Part shown: positions 26,101 through 37,200 of the stretch, one piece after another | Numbering within the stretch: the stretch's first letter is position 1 | Layout: every line of letters starts with the position of its first letter | Assembly: GCA_003342895.1 (NCBI GenBank) | Contig: PTFA01000035.1 | Location: 3,486,703 to 3,550,702 of the forward strand | Origin: Casuarius casuarius | Taxonomy: Eukaryota; Chordata; Aves; Casuariiformes; Casuariidae | Direction of reading: 5' to 3' | DNA: 64,000 bases | Translations under genes and position numbers: made by a program | Notes under the pieces: model-generated | The model's input: only the letters and a program-made list of their open reading frames with translations | Told to the model about the DNA's origin: nothing | The model's database searches: none

Positions 26101-26934
26101 TGAGAACTGTGGCTGAGGTACCCACATTTGAGTAGGAGGGTGCATATAAAGAGCAGGATTGTACCAAAGTCAAAGAGAGAATACAAACCACACAGCAACA
26201 TTATGCTTTACACATATTCAATGTCACTGGTTGTCACGGGCCTGCAATGGCACACTGGTTCAGTTAGTGACGCTCTGAATTTTCACTGCATATGCATTTC
26301 TTATGAAAAGGCTCTGTATTTGTTTGAAATTTTTTCCTCCTATGTTTTTCATGTGTCCCACTCTTGGCCATTCCCTTCCACCTCCATTCTAGAGCAGCAT
26401 TCAGAAGACAACTCATTGAACACATCTGGGAATCTACATTTAAAAAGCTGGGCTCTGTAAGATCCCCTATGGAAGCAGACACTGTCTTTATGGCCAAAGC
26501 CTTGGGAATCAAATTTTGGCATGAGTTATAGAATCCTCAAGTATGCTGCAGTGTACTCTATCCATCAAAATTCAAATTATTCATATTCTAATGCATTGTA
26601 AATTATTATGAAAACTAATTTACAGAGCAGATAAAGGTCATGCAACTATAGAGAAAATGAGGAACACTTCATTCATTCTCAAAGACAAGAAAACGGTTTG
26701 CACAATATGGACTGTTCTTCAGAGATTTTTTAAGGTAAATATGTTTTCATTTAGCAGGTAAATATAGGAAAAAATGAAAATCAAACCTACTCTCTTGCCA
26801 ATTTTAAATGGTTTTCTTTTTTAATATCTTTTTTAATAAGGTCTTATTTAGACCTTATGAGCCTTTATTTATCTGTCTATAGTAGAACCAATCACATAGT
26901 TCTCAGAAATGCTCATTTTTAGAAGTTTGGCGCT

Positions 26935-27100
26935 CAGTGCCAGAATTACAAAGCTTTTTAGGTGTCTAAAAATACAGACGGGTACCTAGGTGTAGGTTTT
27001 CAATTCCTTTCTTTTAAAAGTGAGAGCTCTTTTCAACTCTTTGGAATAAAACAAAACCAAGTAATTGAATTAGGCACCCATTTGTAAAAGATTATTCTAG
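26935..27100. repeat. Possible ancient interspersed repeat of reptilian type
   Basis: The phrases 'acaaagctttttaggtgtct', 'gggtacctaggtgtaggttt' and 'gaattaggcacccatttg' resemble an old sauropsid repeat in which 'cttaggtgcctaaa' and 'ttaggcacctaa' motifs alternate with 'attttcaaaag' segments. It is strongly degraded. A similar weak echo is present at about 37085-37150. The call is by eye only, and orientation and family are uncertain. Confidence 0.3.
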
Positions 27101-29749
27101 TCTGCGGATAACAAACAGTGAAGCGTCTTACTTGGAGCTGCTGGCAGGCAGGTAGGCTCTAGAGGAGAGTGAAGATTAAGATGAAGACAGAAACCATCAC
27201 AGAGGTTTCTATTCTTTGGTCCGGATGGTTCTGTACTCAGCATGTGGGTTTCTTCGCACTGCCTTTCAGAGGTGCCTTGTTCCTTCCTGTTCCCTGCACA
27301 CTGTTTAGGAGTTTCAAAGAACCTCCTCCTCAATTCTGTATTCTGGTCCCCAGGCCAGATACCTAAAAATCAGGCCCTGCAGTACCTAAGCTCTTATCAA
27401 ACAATTATTCCACAAAAACATCCTTTTACATGGCAGCAGAGGATGTACATTTAGAAAGACAGAGAGGAAAGATCTGGCAACAAGAGACAGCACACATCAA
27501 CATTTCATACATTAGAAGTGAAGCTACATCCTTCTTCATCTACAAAAAGAACAATGATTTAACTATTCGTCCACAGGCAAAAATGATTAAATCATTGATG
27601 TGGACGCTTCCTGTGTAAAATGATGGTTCATGTGGAGAGCATATATATTTATCATGACTCAGTCAGGTTCCAAAAAACGTGTGGTGACATACACACAGCT
27701 ACCAATGTCAAACAACAAAGAACTTCTACAAGTCCTTCAGCAATTCAAAAGAACAAAACAAGCCAAAAAACCACGAGACAGCTGAAATACGCTGAATAAT
27801 AAATGTGAAAGGTTCATGTTAGGCCTGTGAGATGCCATTTTGATGAATCTAACAAATCTTAAGTTTCAGAGGTGAACTGAAATTTGAGAAACAATGCATG
27901 CACCTGCCACACTGCTCGATTTTAAACGTTTCAAAGCGCTTTAGAGAATCACAAATGTTTATGTTGCAGTGCCCAAATAAACCCAGCTTGAGAGGAAGCG
28001 AATCAAAAGTGTTTTATAACATGCCTAGAGAACCCTCCAAGAGCCAGCAGTGTACATAAAATTCAAACCGCATTAACTCCTCTTAAAAACAGGGCTACAC
28101 AAATGCAGCAAGATCCATCTCCTAATCAAGTAATCAAGCCACTGCCACAAGGCTGCTGCTTCTTCTGAGGCGGGGGGAACACCACTGGAGCGGGGAGCCC
28201 TGCTCCCTTCGCAGGCTTCCTGCTGGCTGAGCTCTCGTGTGAGCACGCCCCCACCACCCTCTCCCGGGCCACGCACAGGCACGTGGGCCATTTGCTGGTG
28301 ACAGCCCGTGTGATAGCATTCCCAAAGCTTTCTGATTACCACGTTCAATGTACTAATAAAAAAGGATGCTTCCAGTTGGTTCCAATTTAATATACTGAGA
28401 GTATTCTGCTCCTGTAAAATTTAAAGCGTATAAATAACGAACCATTATAGTGACAACTACTGAATCTCTATGTTTATAGAAAACTGGCAGTTCATTAATA
28501 TTAAAGTGTGCTGTTAGCTACAAACTACAACATATAGATGCTATTTTTCCCTAAAGATAGGAAAACACTAACCATCACTGAAAATAATTCATTATTTATA
28601 GACCTTTGAATTTTAAAGCCACATGACTCCACTACAATTTTTTCATTAAAACTCAAAAATGTATCTGTTTGCTTCCCTTTGATGAATGTGCTGAAGGCAA
28701 TGGATCCTATAACTACTGCTGACAGATTTTTCCAATGATATAGTGGTATTTGCCACTTTATCATCAATACAGTTTTTTTTAAATAAGCCCTAATATTGCC
28801 AAATAACTATCATGTAGCTTCATTAAAGTTAAAACATAGGGATCTTGTCACAATTGGAGATGGCAATTATGTATCTGTAATTTGCATCCAGCAAGTGTTA
28901 CAATGGGGAGAAATATACTCTAAGGCAAACTTCCCTTAAGGCTCATTATAGGGAACGTCTAGTGTTTCCAGAGTTAAAAAGGAACCCAATCAAATTTGGT
29001 ATCTAGTCAAACTACGCCTTAAAAGTACTCTGACAGCTCCCAGAGTCCTTCAGCTAGTTTATATGACTTTTGCAGTCAGATTCTTTGCCCTTTCAATCTC
29101 ACTGGGTACCACCCAATTAAAAAAAAAAAAAAAAGAAACTTTGTTTTCCTTCTTGTGATGCTATCTATCAGAAAGATCCTGATTGCAAACACGAATAGAC
29201 ATATAACAAATCACTGAGAGTAATCAAAACACCAAACTGAAAAAAATCAGGAATATTTTCTATAGTCAATCTCCCTGTGCTATAGCGAGTTTGGGTGTTT
29301 TAACAACAGTGTGACTGTCCAGGAGTCTGTTTTCTATCCAAATTTTGGATGATTCTGACATGAGGTTTTTAAAATAGGAAGCTTGAGGAAAGAGTTGTTC
29401 CAGCAAGGTTTGTTCACAAAAGAATTTACAATCTTATCTCAAAAATGACTTCTCCATCAAACTCCAAGCAAAGTTTTCTTGAAAGATTTAATGGAGATCT
29501 GGAGATCAGGACTAACTATGAGACTGGGAAAGACATGCTTCATAAGTTTTATTGACTGGTAAATTACACACATCAGATCAGTCTGTCAGACTTAAGCTGA
29601 CTTCAAAAAAGTTGCTAAATGACTAGCAGGAACTTAAGCTACTAGATCCAAATTTTCCTCTCAGTAGATTCCCACTGCATCTTCCCCCTTCCTCCTGTGT
29701 ACACAGGAACTTTTGAGGATTTTAACAAGCTGCATCTATACACTGTCCT
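27101..29749. other. Gene-free stretch with a small GC-rich patch
   Basis: No gene is recognisable. A GC-rich patch at about 28140-28310 stands out from the AT-rich surroundings. It contains about nine CpG in 170 bases and a CACGTG E-box near 28280. Its open frame on the minus strand (91 codons) has no known domain, and a second minus-strand frame overlaps it, which argues against coding. A poly-A run of 16 is at 29119-29134, and a perfect 16-bp palindrome at 29693-29708. Confidence 0.55.
29119..29134. repeat. Poly-A tract (A16)
   Basis: Sixteen consecutive A in unique sequence. It is a microsatellite with no recognisable retroposon body. Confidence 0.95.
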
Positions 29750-30460
29750 GTTACAGTGCCCAGGTGAATCTTTCAAAGCCCAAATTTCCTGCCCGCCCAT
29801 GCTGTGCTGGCCTTGAGCCTCACTCAGGGCATCGTAAAAGCAGCCTTGTTGAAATACTGCAGGGGAGAGAGAAAGAGGGTGACCTCAGGAGCCTCTGGCA
29901 CACAACCTCCATCAGCCTGGATTCCTGAACATGCACTGCCCGTGTCCTCGTGCCTCGCTGTCCCTCCACTCCAAGACGTGGCACCCTTCTTCAAAGGGGG
30001 TGGTCGGCCTGGCTGACCTGATGCTGCCACACCAGGAACAACGTGGCTAGGAAGACCACTGCATCCCATAAGAAGCCTCGAAATTCAGTGCGAGCAGCTT
30101 ACATGCACGGTCCACACGCCTCATTTCCACAGTGCTGAGAGAGAGGTGCTTAGGTAATCTGGCCGCAACGTCCAATTCCACATCCTCCCACTCACCAGCT
30201 TTCACACATGGCACCCCACTAGGCTGCAGCACTTCATCCAGCACTTCACCAAGGGCTAACATTACTGCAATGACTGCCAAATAATCCAAGTCTGCCTAGC
30301 AACCAGCAGCATCCCACTGAACTGCCAGTTCGGCACACCATTTCGTCTTTTACCAGCCTCTGAAACAGGATGCTCAAGCACTGCCCCCCTCTCTCTGATC
30401 ATTTCTGAACAGACACCGATGTAATCCACCGCCACCGTGCACAGCACTCAAGCACACAGT
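29750..30460. other. GC- and CpG-rich island, identity unknown
   Basis: This roughly 700-base interval is visibly richer in G+C (about half) than its surroundings. It carries about twenty CpG, mainly between 29930 and 30450, against near absence nearby. On the minus strand, open frames of 63, 61, 80 and 81 codons follow each other in different frames with small overlaps (30565 down to 29824). This is the pattern expected of a degraded, frameshifted coding sequence, but it is also the pattern expected of GC-rich DNA poor in stop codons. The peptides match nothing I recognise. It could be an unmethylated regulatory element, a retrocopy or an old transposon ORF. Confidence 0.5.
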
Positions 30461-31797
30461 TTGGAATAAGCCTAACAGAAATTGTACTATCCACATTATA
30501 CAAGTATTTCCTGTGATGGACAGACATATGCACCAGATCAGATTCATGAGATGACAAAAGCTCATATGGGATCCAAGAAGTAGATCAGTGGTTGGTGGGA
30601 ACTGACCAGCTACCTGTTAAGAGCAGAGCACTTCTGTGTATATGGACGGAATGAAAACAGGAAAACTTCAGGCTATGTGAGAAGTTTCAAGCAGAAAATA
30701 AGAAACTAGTGAGTTGAGGTGCCTCCAGCATTAAGCAGTTTCTGAGCAGGGTGTTTTAGCTGACAGGTCTGGGTTTGCATATCTAATGACCTCTGAAATT
30801 TTGGAGGGAATCTGGCACCACTGCTCCACAGGGTTCCTAAATCCCAAGAGCATACTTCCCAGGTGGTCCTGTTCCTCTTTACCAGGCCAAACATTTAGAA
30901 AATACAATGTTTTTTAGCACTAAGGATTTTCACAGACAAAATTCTAGAAAGAGTTAGAGGAGGTATAAATGAAGGGGTAATAAAATTCATGAGAATGACG
31001 ACTTTGAATCTGAGCATTCTTTATTATTCCTGTCACTAGCTGTAATTCCATCTTCTCTTAACAAATAGATGTACCAATGATCCACCAAAGGAAACTTCAC
31101 ATGTATGGTGTTGTGCTATCTCCTGATACACTTCCATAAAATGCACAGATTCCCATCTGAACAGAAAGTACGCTGAAGACACTCATTCCCCATGTGCTCA
31201 ATTACATCATTAGACACTGAACTATCACGTTTACATGTGAAAGTTTCCAAAGCCTAACTCTTATAATTACAGCATTATGAAGAAAAGAAAGTAAGTTTCT
31301 ATTGGTAAAATGCCACATTCAGTATCGGACACAAGTACAATCTGTGTAAAAACAATTACAAAGCCACTGCTCTGCAGTGAACATTTCCGAGGCCTTAACA
31401 GTCCCTGTTCGAAATATCTCCTTCAAAAAAATGTATGGCAAAACAGTTCCTAAAAATGAGGCTAAGGCGGCTGGGGAACGAAGATGGTGTTGTCACTGAA
31501 CAGTGTAGGTTTCCCTTTCTGCTCCAACAGAGATCTTTTCATAATAGGCTTTTAACAATTTTAAACATCCTTTTAAAATACACTGATCCAAGAATGGCAC
31601 ATTGATTGTAATATTAAAAATAATAATAAAAATATCAAAGACACAGAAAGTAAACTAGAGCAATCACCAAAAAAGCAAGATAGAAGGCTATGCTAGTACA
31701 TTATTGTGGATATCAGCTGTTTGAAGGAATGTCCATTTAATCTTAAATTGTTTGGGTGACATTCCTTTTTCACTGAAGTTTTTGTCTGAGAATGAAA

Positions 31798-31835
31798 ACA
31801 ATTGTGCTTTCCTTTTGCATGGAAAGCACAACTGT
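31798..31835. repeat. Perfect 11-bp stem hairpin with 8-base loop
   Basis: TTGTGCTTTCC (31802-31812) and GGAAAGCACAA (31821-31831) are perfect complements around TTTTGCAT. After one mismatch, ACA and TGT extend the stem by three pairs. Farther out, TCACTG near 31771 and CAGTGA near 31858 could close a larger structure, but the 20-odd bases between do not pair well. The continuous stem is shorter than a typical microRNA precursor, and I recognise no known mature microRNA in it. Confidence 0.8.
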
Positions 31836-32507
31836 AGCTTGGAGAGAATTGAAAGGGCAGTGACAGCTGCTTAGAGCCACACTGCTAAGTGTTGCATCAC
31901 ACGCGGCATCCAGGAAACACCTCCACCACGCAGCATGCGTCCATGCCTCGTAGCTTCCACTGTATTAGCAATACTCTACTTCCCCATACACACTAGGAAA
32001 AGAGTGTGGAGAAAGGCAGCAAACAACAGGGAACCTTTGCTCCACACACAGTTAGGATAAAGACAAAGGATAGCATCAGCATACTGTCACCAGCAGTTAC
32101 TCTCGTTTCTTCACCTACCATTTTTGTTAATTTAAAAAGGGTACCACTAATGTTCTGCTACAAAAGAAAATCAGTTAACTTCTGACAAACAAATGTGCCT
32201 GCCACAGAGGTGAAAATGCTTATTACTCCCTCAGCACATAGCTGAAACTTGGAAAACACTGCTTATAGAGAAACTCCGTTGTGTCGATATCTGAAGTACG
32301 AGTATCTCCAGAACTGCTTAGAATGTTCTTACCATACCATCAGGCCTTGTCAACACTTGCATGGTTTCAGATTTTATAACAACCTTGAATCAGAGGCCAG
32401 GTTGTCAGCAATTTGTTAACCCAACTGTGTGAGAATCTATGCTTTGTTCAAACCTGGGCTGATTTCTGGAAATTTAGAGTTGAACTCAAAATTCAATACG
32501 TCATTAA

Positions 32508-32525
32508 ACACACACACACACACAC
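32508..32525. repeat. (AC)n dinucleotide microsatellite
   Basis: About eight and a half AC units without interruption. Short CA repeats like this are common in bird genomes and often polymorphic. Confidence 0.95.
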
Positions 32526-34010
32526 CCTACAAATGCTTTAGAAATACCAGAGAATCCATTACAGGGACTGGAGGCAAAAATCAGGAAGTTGAAGTGTGTT
32601 CAAAAGGTACTTTAGAGGGGATTATCTCTAGTAAAATCACCGGAATTCTGCATTATTTGAACCTATTACAGAAATATCACATGAACTAAAGCATTTTTAG
32701 TATAGTTTTTTTTTCACAATTCAAAATTCCAAATGATCATGAAGCAATCGAGAAAAATTTGATCTTGTCTTCTTTTGGATTTTTGCAGAAATTAGCAGGA
32801 GTAAGAACTCATCTGAGGATGCACTAACTTCCACTAGATTAACTGCTCTATGTTAATTTCCCAAGATAACGCTGTCCTGCAGTACAGAGACTTGAACTAT
32901 TCCATCACATTAGCTTCAACAGGATGCACTTCTCTCACTAGAGAGAAGGCAAGAGGAAAAGAGGCAGAACTAATGTAGACTAAGAGTGCTTCTTCCACAT
33001 CATCCACTTTTAAGCAGGTTAGATTTCCTCAGATCCACACAGACCTCAAGAGATCTATATATTCAGCAAACACATTTCTCTATCTTTCCAAAGGAAGGGG
33101 CTGCATGGGCAAAGGCCTCTATGTCATAGGCACTTGCATGTAATTCTGCTCATCATAGTTGGTGAAGTTCTCCTCAGGAGATAACAAGGCCCTTCAATAA
33201 CTAGCATGGAGGAATCTGTCAGAATCTGACTTTGCATCAAACTGCAGCCAATAAAAAGATTTTCTTGCATAAAGGGCAACTGCTATAGAAAAACGTGTAT
33301 AGTACCCATGGCAACTGGTAATATACAAAGTTCCAAACAAAAGTTCAGAGCACATTATAATTTAAAACTTTCAGAGAAACTTTGAGAATCAAAAGCAAGA
33401 TCAGCCTGTAGAGCGTGCCCAAGAACCTATAGTCAGTTAATGAAACGCTGAGGAACCTCCAAATTACACTGCAGGATGACCTGATGGCCTCAGCATCCCT
33501 GCATGTCACCTCCTTTTAAGATCTCACAATATCTTGCAGTAGGACTCAGCAAAAAATAGCTTAAGAATACACAAGCTGATGTAACACTGACACAGGCTGA
33601 AATAGCACCTTATATTAGATTTTCCTTCCCCCCACCCCCTTATTTCTTGCAGATGTAGGTTTGAGCAAAGTTTCAATGCGTGCCTCCTCAGTTGAGCTTT
33701 CTTAAGTTCAAGAGCATTCAGAACAAGGATAGCAATCCTGAAGTCACCTCTGCTTTATTTAATTTCTAATTTATGCAGAACAAATAATTGGTTCTCTCAA
33801 TCTCTCCATGCTAGCTCAAACAAAAAATTGTTGAGTCTTGCAAAATCCTTACCAACTCCCACAATAAACTGTGACAACAGCAGACCTACAAAACCTTGGA
33901 TGCCAGAGATCAGTTAATATCAGTACCTACAGAAGAAGCAGGATGTCCTACCATACTTAGGTTTAAATCACAGAAGGAAGATGACTCTGTCCCCAGCACG
34001 AGAAGGCATA

Positions 34011-34206
34011 CCCACAGAGAGTGGTTAAGCCATGGAACAGGTTGCAGAGAGATGCTGAGGGACCTCTGTCCTTGGAGATACTCAAAACTTGACCGAACAA
34101 GGCTTCAAGCAACTTGATCTCGCTTTGAAGTTGGCCTTGCTTCGAGCAGGAGGTTGGACCATTTGATCTCCAGAGGTGCCTTCCAACCTGAATGTTTCTA
34201 TGATAT
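34011..34206 (+). repeat. CR1 LINE, 3' end fragment
   Basis: The plus strand follows the CR1 3' end closely. 'ccatggaacaggttgc' near 34030 matches the 'actggaacaggttgcc' block. 'ccttggagatactcaaaac' near 34070 matches 'ccttggagatattcaaaac'. 'gagcaggaggttggacc' at 34144 matches 'gagcagggggttggac', and 'gatctccagaggtgccttcc' at 34165 is nearly identical to the consensus. The end 'tttctatgat' corresponds to one unit of the short tail repeat that CR1 carries instead of poly-A. CR1 is the main LINE of birds, and copies are usually 5'-truncated as here. No ORF is retained. Confidence 0.9.
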
Positions 34207-37200
34207 GTATTGCTGAATGACAAACCTCCCTTTTGCACACGTGCATGCGTGCATGGTTGTCGGATGACTAAACATGCATTCACCCATACACTGGTTCTAT
34301 TTCCTGTGATGCTTTTGTGTAGTAAGAGTCATGTCAGGTATTCTCCAGTTGGCAGCTAGCAACAAACTCCAACATGCAACAAATATTTTAGAGATTTTTG
34401 AGATTTCAGAGAAGCTACAGGATAACCTATCATTTCATCTAATAGTGATCTCATGAGTCGTGTTAATACTTTACCTCAGCAGAGGTAGAGCAATTTAGAA
34501 TTCTATAATTAGTATTGCCAACCCCGATTCAGAAAAGAACCTTCAATACAGGAAGTTAAAAACTGTAGTTATGATGCATCCATTCAGGATCAGTGTCCAA
34601 AAGGGAGACTGGGGATCTACTAGCTATTTACCAACTAGTTACCTGATGCATCATGTTGTTGGAGCACAGCTTGCCTGACTGTGAACTAAATCTGCAGAGG
34701 GCTGAATTCTAGCCTGGACAAGCTGCAGATCCTTTGCTTTTCTCAAAGCCAAGTCTGAACTTTGCAACAGAACACCAAGACACCATACTAAAACTTAACA
34801 CAAGAAGCAAGGCTTGCAAACCATCCCCATGGAGCAAAGAAATATACAACTTCAGATTCAGATTGTTGCAAAACTTTTGTAAATTCATGTCAGTTAATGA
34901 CACTGACCTGGTCTAAATCAGATAAGGAGAATCTGCTCCCAAGAGTCTCATTTCCAAAATGTAACGTACCATGTATTTATCAGAGCAGGACTCCGTTTTG
35001 TTAATGCTTGTTTATTCTGTTACCTCTGCATTTGGCAAACTGTTTTCATGTCCAAGACATTTAACGTTATTGCTTGTTAGAGTGTATGTGGAGCTGTGAG
35101 AAAGCTTAGAGCTTGATTCATAAAACTAGTTATGAGTGTTCTGTAATTTTGTTATGGGTCTCTTCCACAGCAGCCAGGCTGCAAGCTGAATGCCTGATTC
35201 AAAGAAAAGAATAGCTGCATTACATAGCAAGATTGTAAAATGCTGGTCAGGTGCTGGGAAACCGCAGCTCCATCCAGAATTACGGCCTTGGAAAAATATC
35301 CCTATTTGGCCACTAAAAGATTTAATCGCATTGTCTCTGATCATCTTTTTCTATTAAGATCTGCTTGAGACTGCCTGGAAATTGATAAGTCTAATGGATT
35401 TTTCTCTGAAGTTTAAGGGACTGAAAGGACCTCCTGTGAAAGGCCCAAAGGTCAGACCTTAAACCACAGCCTTCCCAAGTCCCCTAAATCCTGAGACGTG
35501 CTAGACAGAGGGCTGTCAGCACAGCAGCTCTGTGACTCCACTGCACCTCAGATCTCCACCTCCCTCATCATACAGTCCTTCTCATTCTGCCAAAGACTTC
35601 CTTAGTTTGTGGCTGCCTCTGGAAGCATACCCTCCTTCTCCTTTTCAGGAAGATGCTAGAGATTGTATTGGTTTTCCTAAGCATTTTTCCTAAGCATTTA
35701 CCAGCATTTAACAAATGGTATCTGTATCCCCTATGCTCTGGGTCAGGTGCCCATAAAGAATCCCAAACTCAGAAGACAGCTAACTACCAGATTATAAAAT
35801 GAGAAAGGAGGGCTGGGGAGGTACTAGTTACTCATTCTTGCCGAACATATGCAGATCGGCAAGGTATTCACTGCTAAATGGAATTAATAATACTTTTCAA
35901 AAATAAAATTCTACCTATGCAACCACAGCGCAATTTGTCAGCTTCTTTATCAGTTATTCATGCCTTCTCCTTTTGCTCAATTCTTTCATTCCTATTAGTA
36001 TTTAAGTCTACTGAAACTATTACACCGAAAAAAGGAGAATCATCTAAGACATGTAAGTTGCTATGTTTTTGGAAACTGAATGGAATTCATTAGGGACATA
36101 CATTTACCATTAGCTTCTGATCTTTCTGGAATTACCTATTTTTCAGAACACCATAATAAGAGTTTTAATAAAAACTGGTTCCCATATGCTGGGGCATTAA
36201 TTCTTGTGAAATGGAAATCATCTTATCTAAAAAAGGATGAATAGCATGCAGGACATCATGAATTACCTTTGGTAGAAAAAGCCTCTTTCAAAAATATCAG
36301 GCAACTAAGATGCTTGCAATAGCATCTGCTCTCACTTTTATGACTGGACTTTTCTATCGGGTTCATTTTCTTTTTAGCACAGAGCCCAATCCAACATGGA
36401 AATGACAGATCTCCTACAGGATGACGAACATCCTTCAACTTCCATTAAAACAAACACAAATTGAGGGGCTCCAGCACATCTTGGAGCCCATTCACATTCT
36501 TGCAGGATGAGTCTCATATGTATTACCAGTAGAATGTGTAAAACATTAAAAAGTTAAAAATAAGAGATAAGTCTCAATGAAAAACCTACATCAGATTTCT
36601 CTCAAGTCTGGATACAAGCCCAAATTTTGCAAATAGTCATATCCTTCCAATGAATCTAAACAAACCCTTGACTAAATTCATGATATTTCAAAATCATTAG
36701 AAATGGGGGTGGGGGAAGGCAACATGAGGCACATATAATGCACTTCTTGTTTTCAGAGGACAAACAATGGGGGCTTTCTGAAAACTAGATCCTTTCAAAG
36801 TCAGTCAAATAGGACATGCAAAACTGATGCATGCAAGAAATAACACTCAGTATTGATAATTTTTCTTCTAGAGCTCAGGAAAAGAGCTTCAAAACTGAGT
36901 TGTACAATTGTACATCATCATTAAAAGCCAATAAAGAACTCTAAGTTGGAAACATGCATGCAAAATTAAAATTAAAACCAAGAAACATTCCATTAAAAAA
37001 AGCTGCATACTTCCTCAGCCCTTGTGAATGAGGGCAGTTTACAGTCTGCTTTGTAGCACAATCAGGTGAGCACAACGCCTCTTTGGAGTTCAAAGTTATG
37101 GGTGTTTAGTAGCATAATTTTCAAAGTCACATTGGTTTATGACTGTTCATATATCTAGAGACTAATTAACTGTGACAAGCTGACCGTTAGAAAAAAACAT

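Larger units (their letters stand above)
16611..26934. other. Gene-free stretch
   Basis: No gene is recognisable. The longest frame is 137 codons on the minus strand (19665-20078); it has no known domain and its length is near the chance expectation. Simple sequence includes a G-rich run at 16904-16919 and a T/G tract at 17307-17345. A weak plus-strand exon candidate lies at 17415-17483, and a 27/28-bp tandem duplication at 20125-20179. The part near 21570-21640 faintly recalls an old reptilian repeat but is too degraded to annotate. The remainder appears unique and AT-rich. Confidence 0.55.
30461..34010. other. Gene-free stretch with one strong hairpin
   Basis: No gene is recognisable; frames are below 90 codons. 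A strong inverted repeat lies at 31798-31835 and a CA dinucleotide repeat at 32508-32525. The rest is AT-rich unique sequence. Confidence 0.6.

Noticed and set aside
33896..34117. 73-codon plus-strand frame
   Set aside because: Its second half is the CR1 3' end, which is non-coding.
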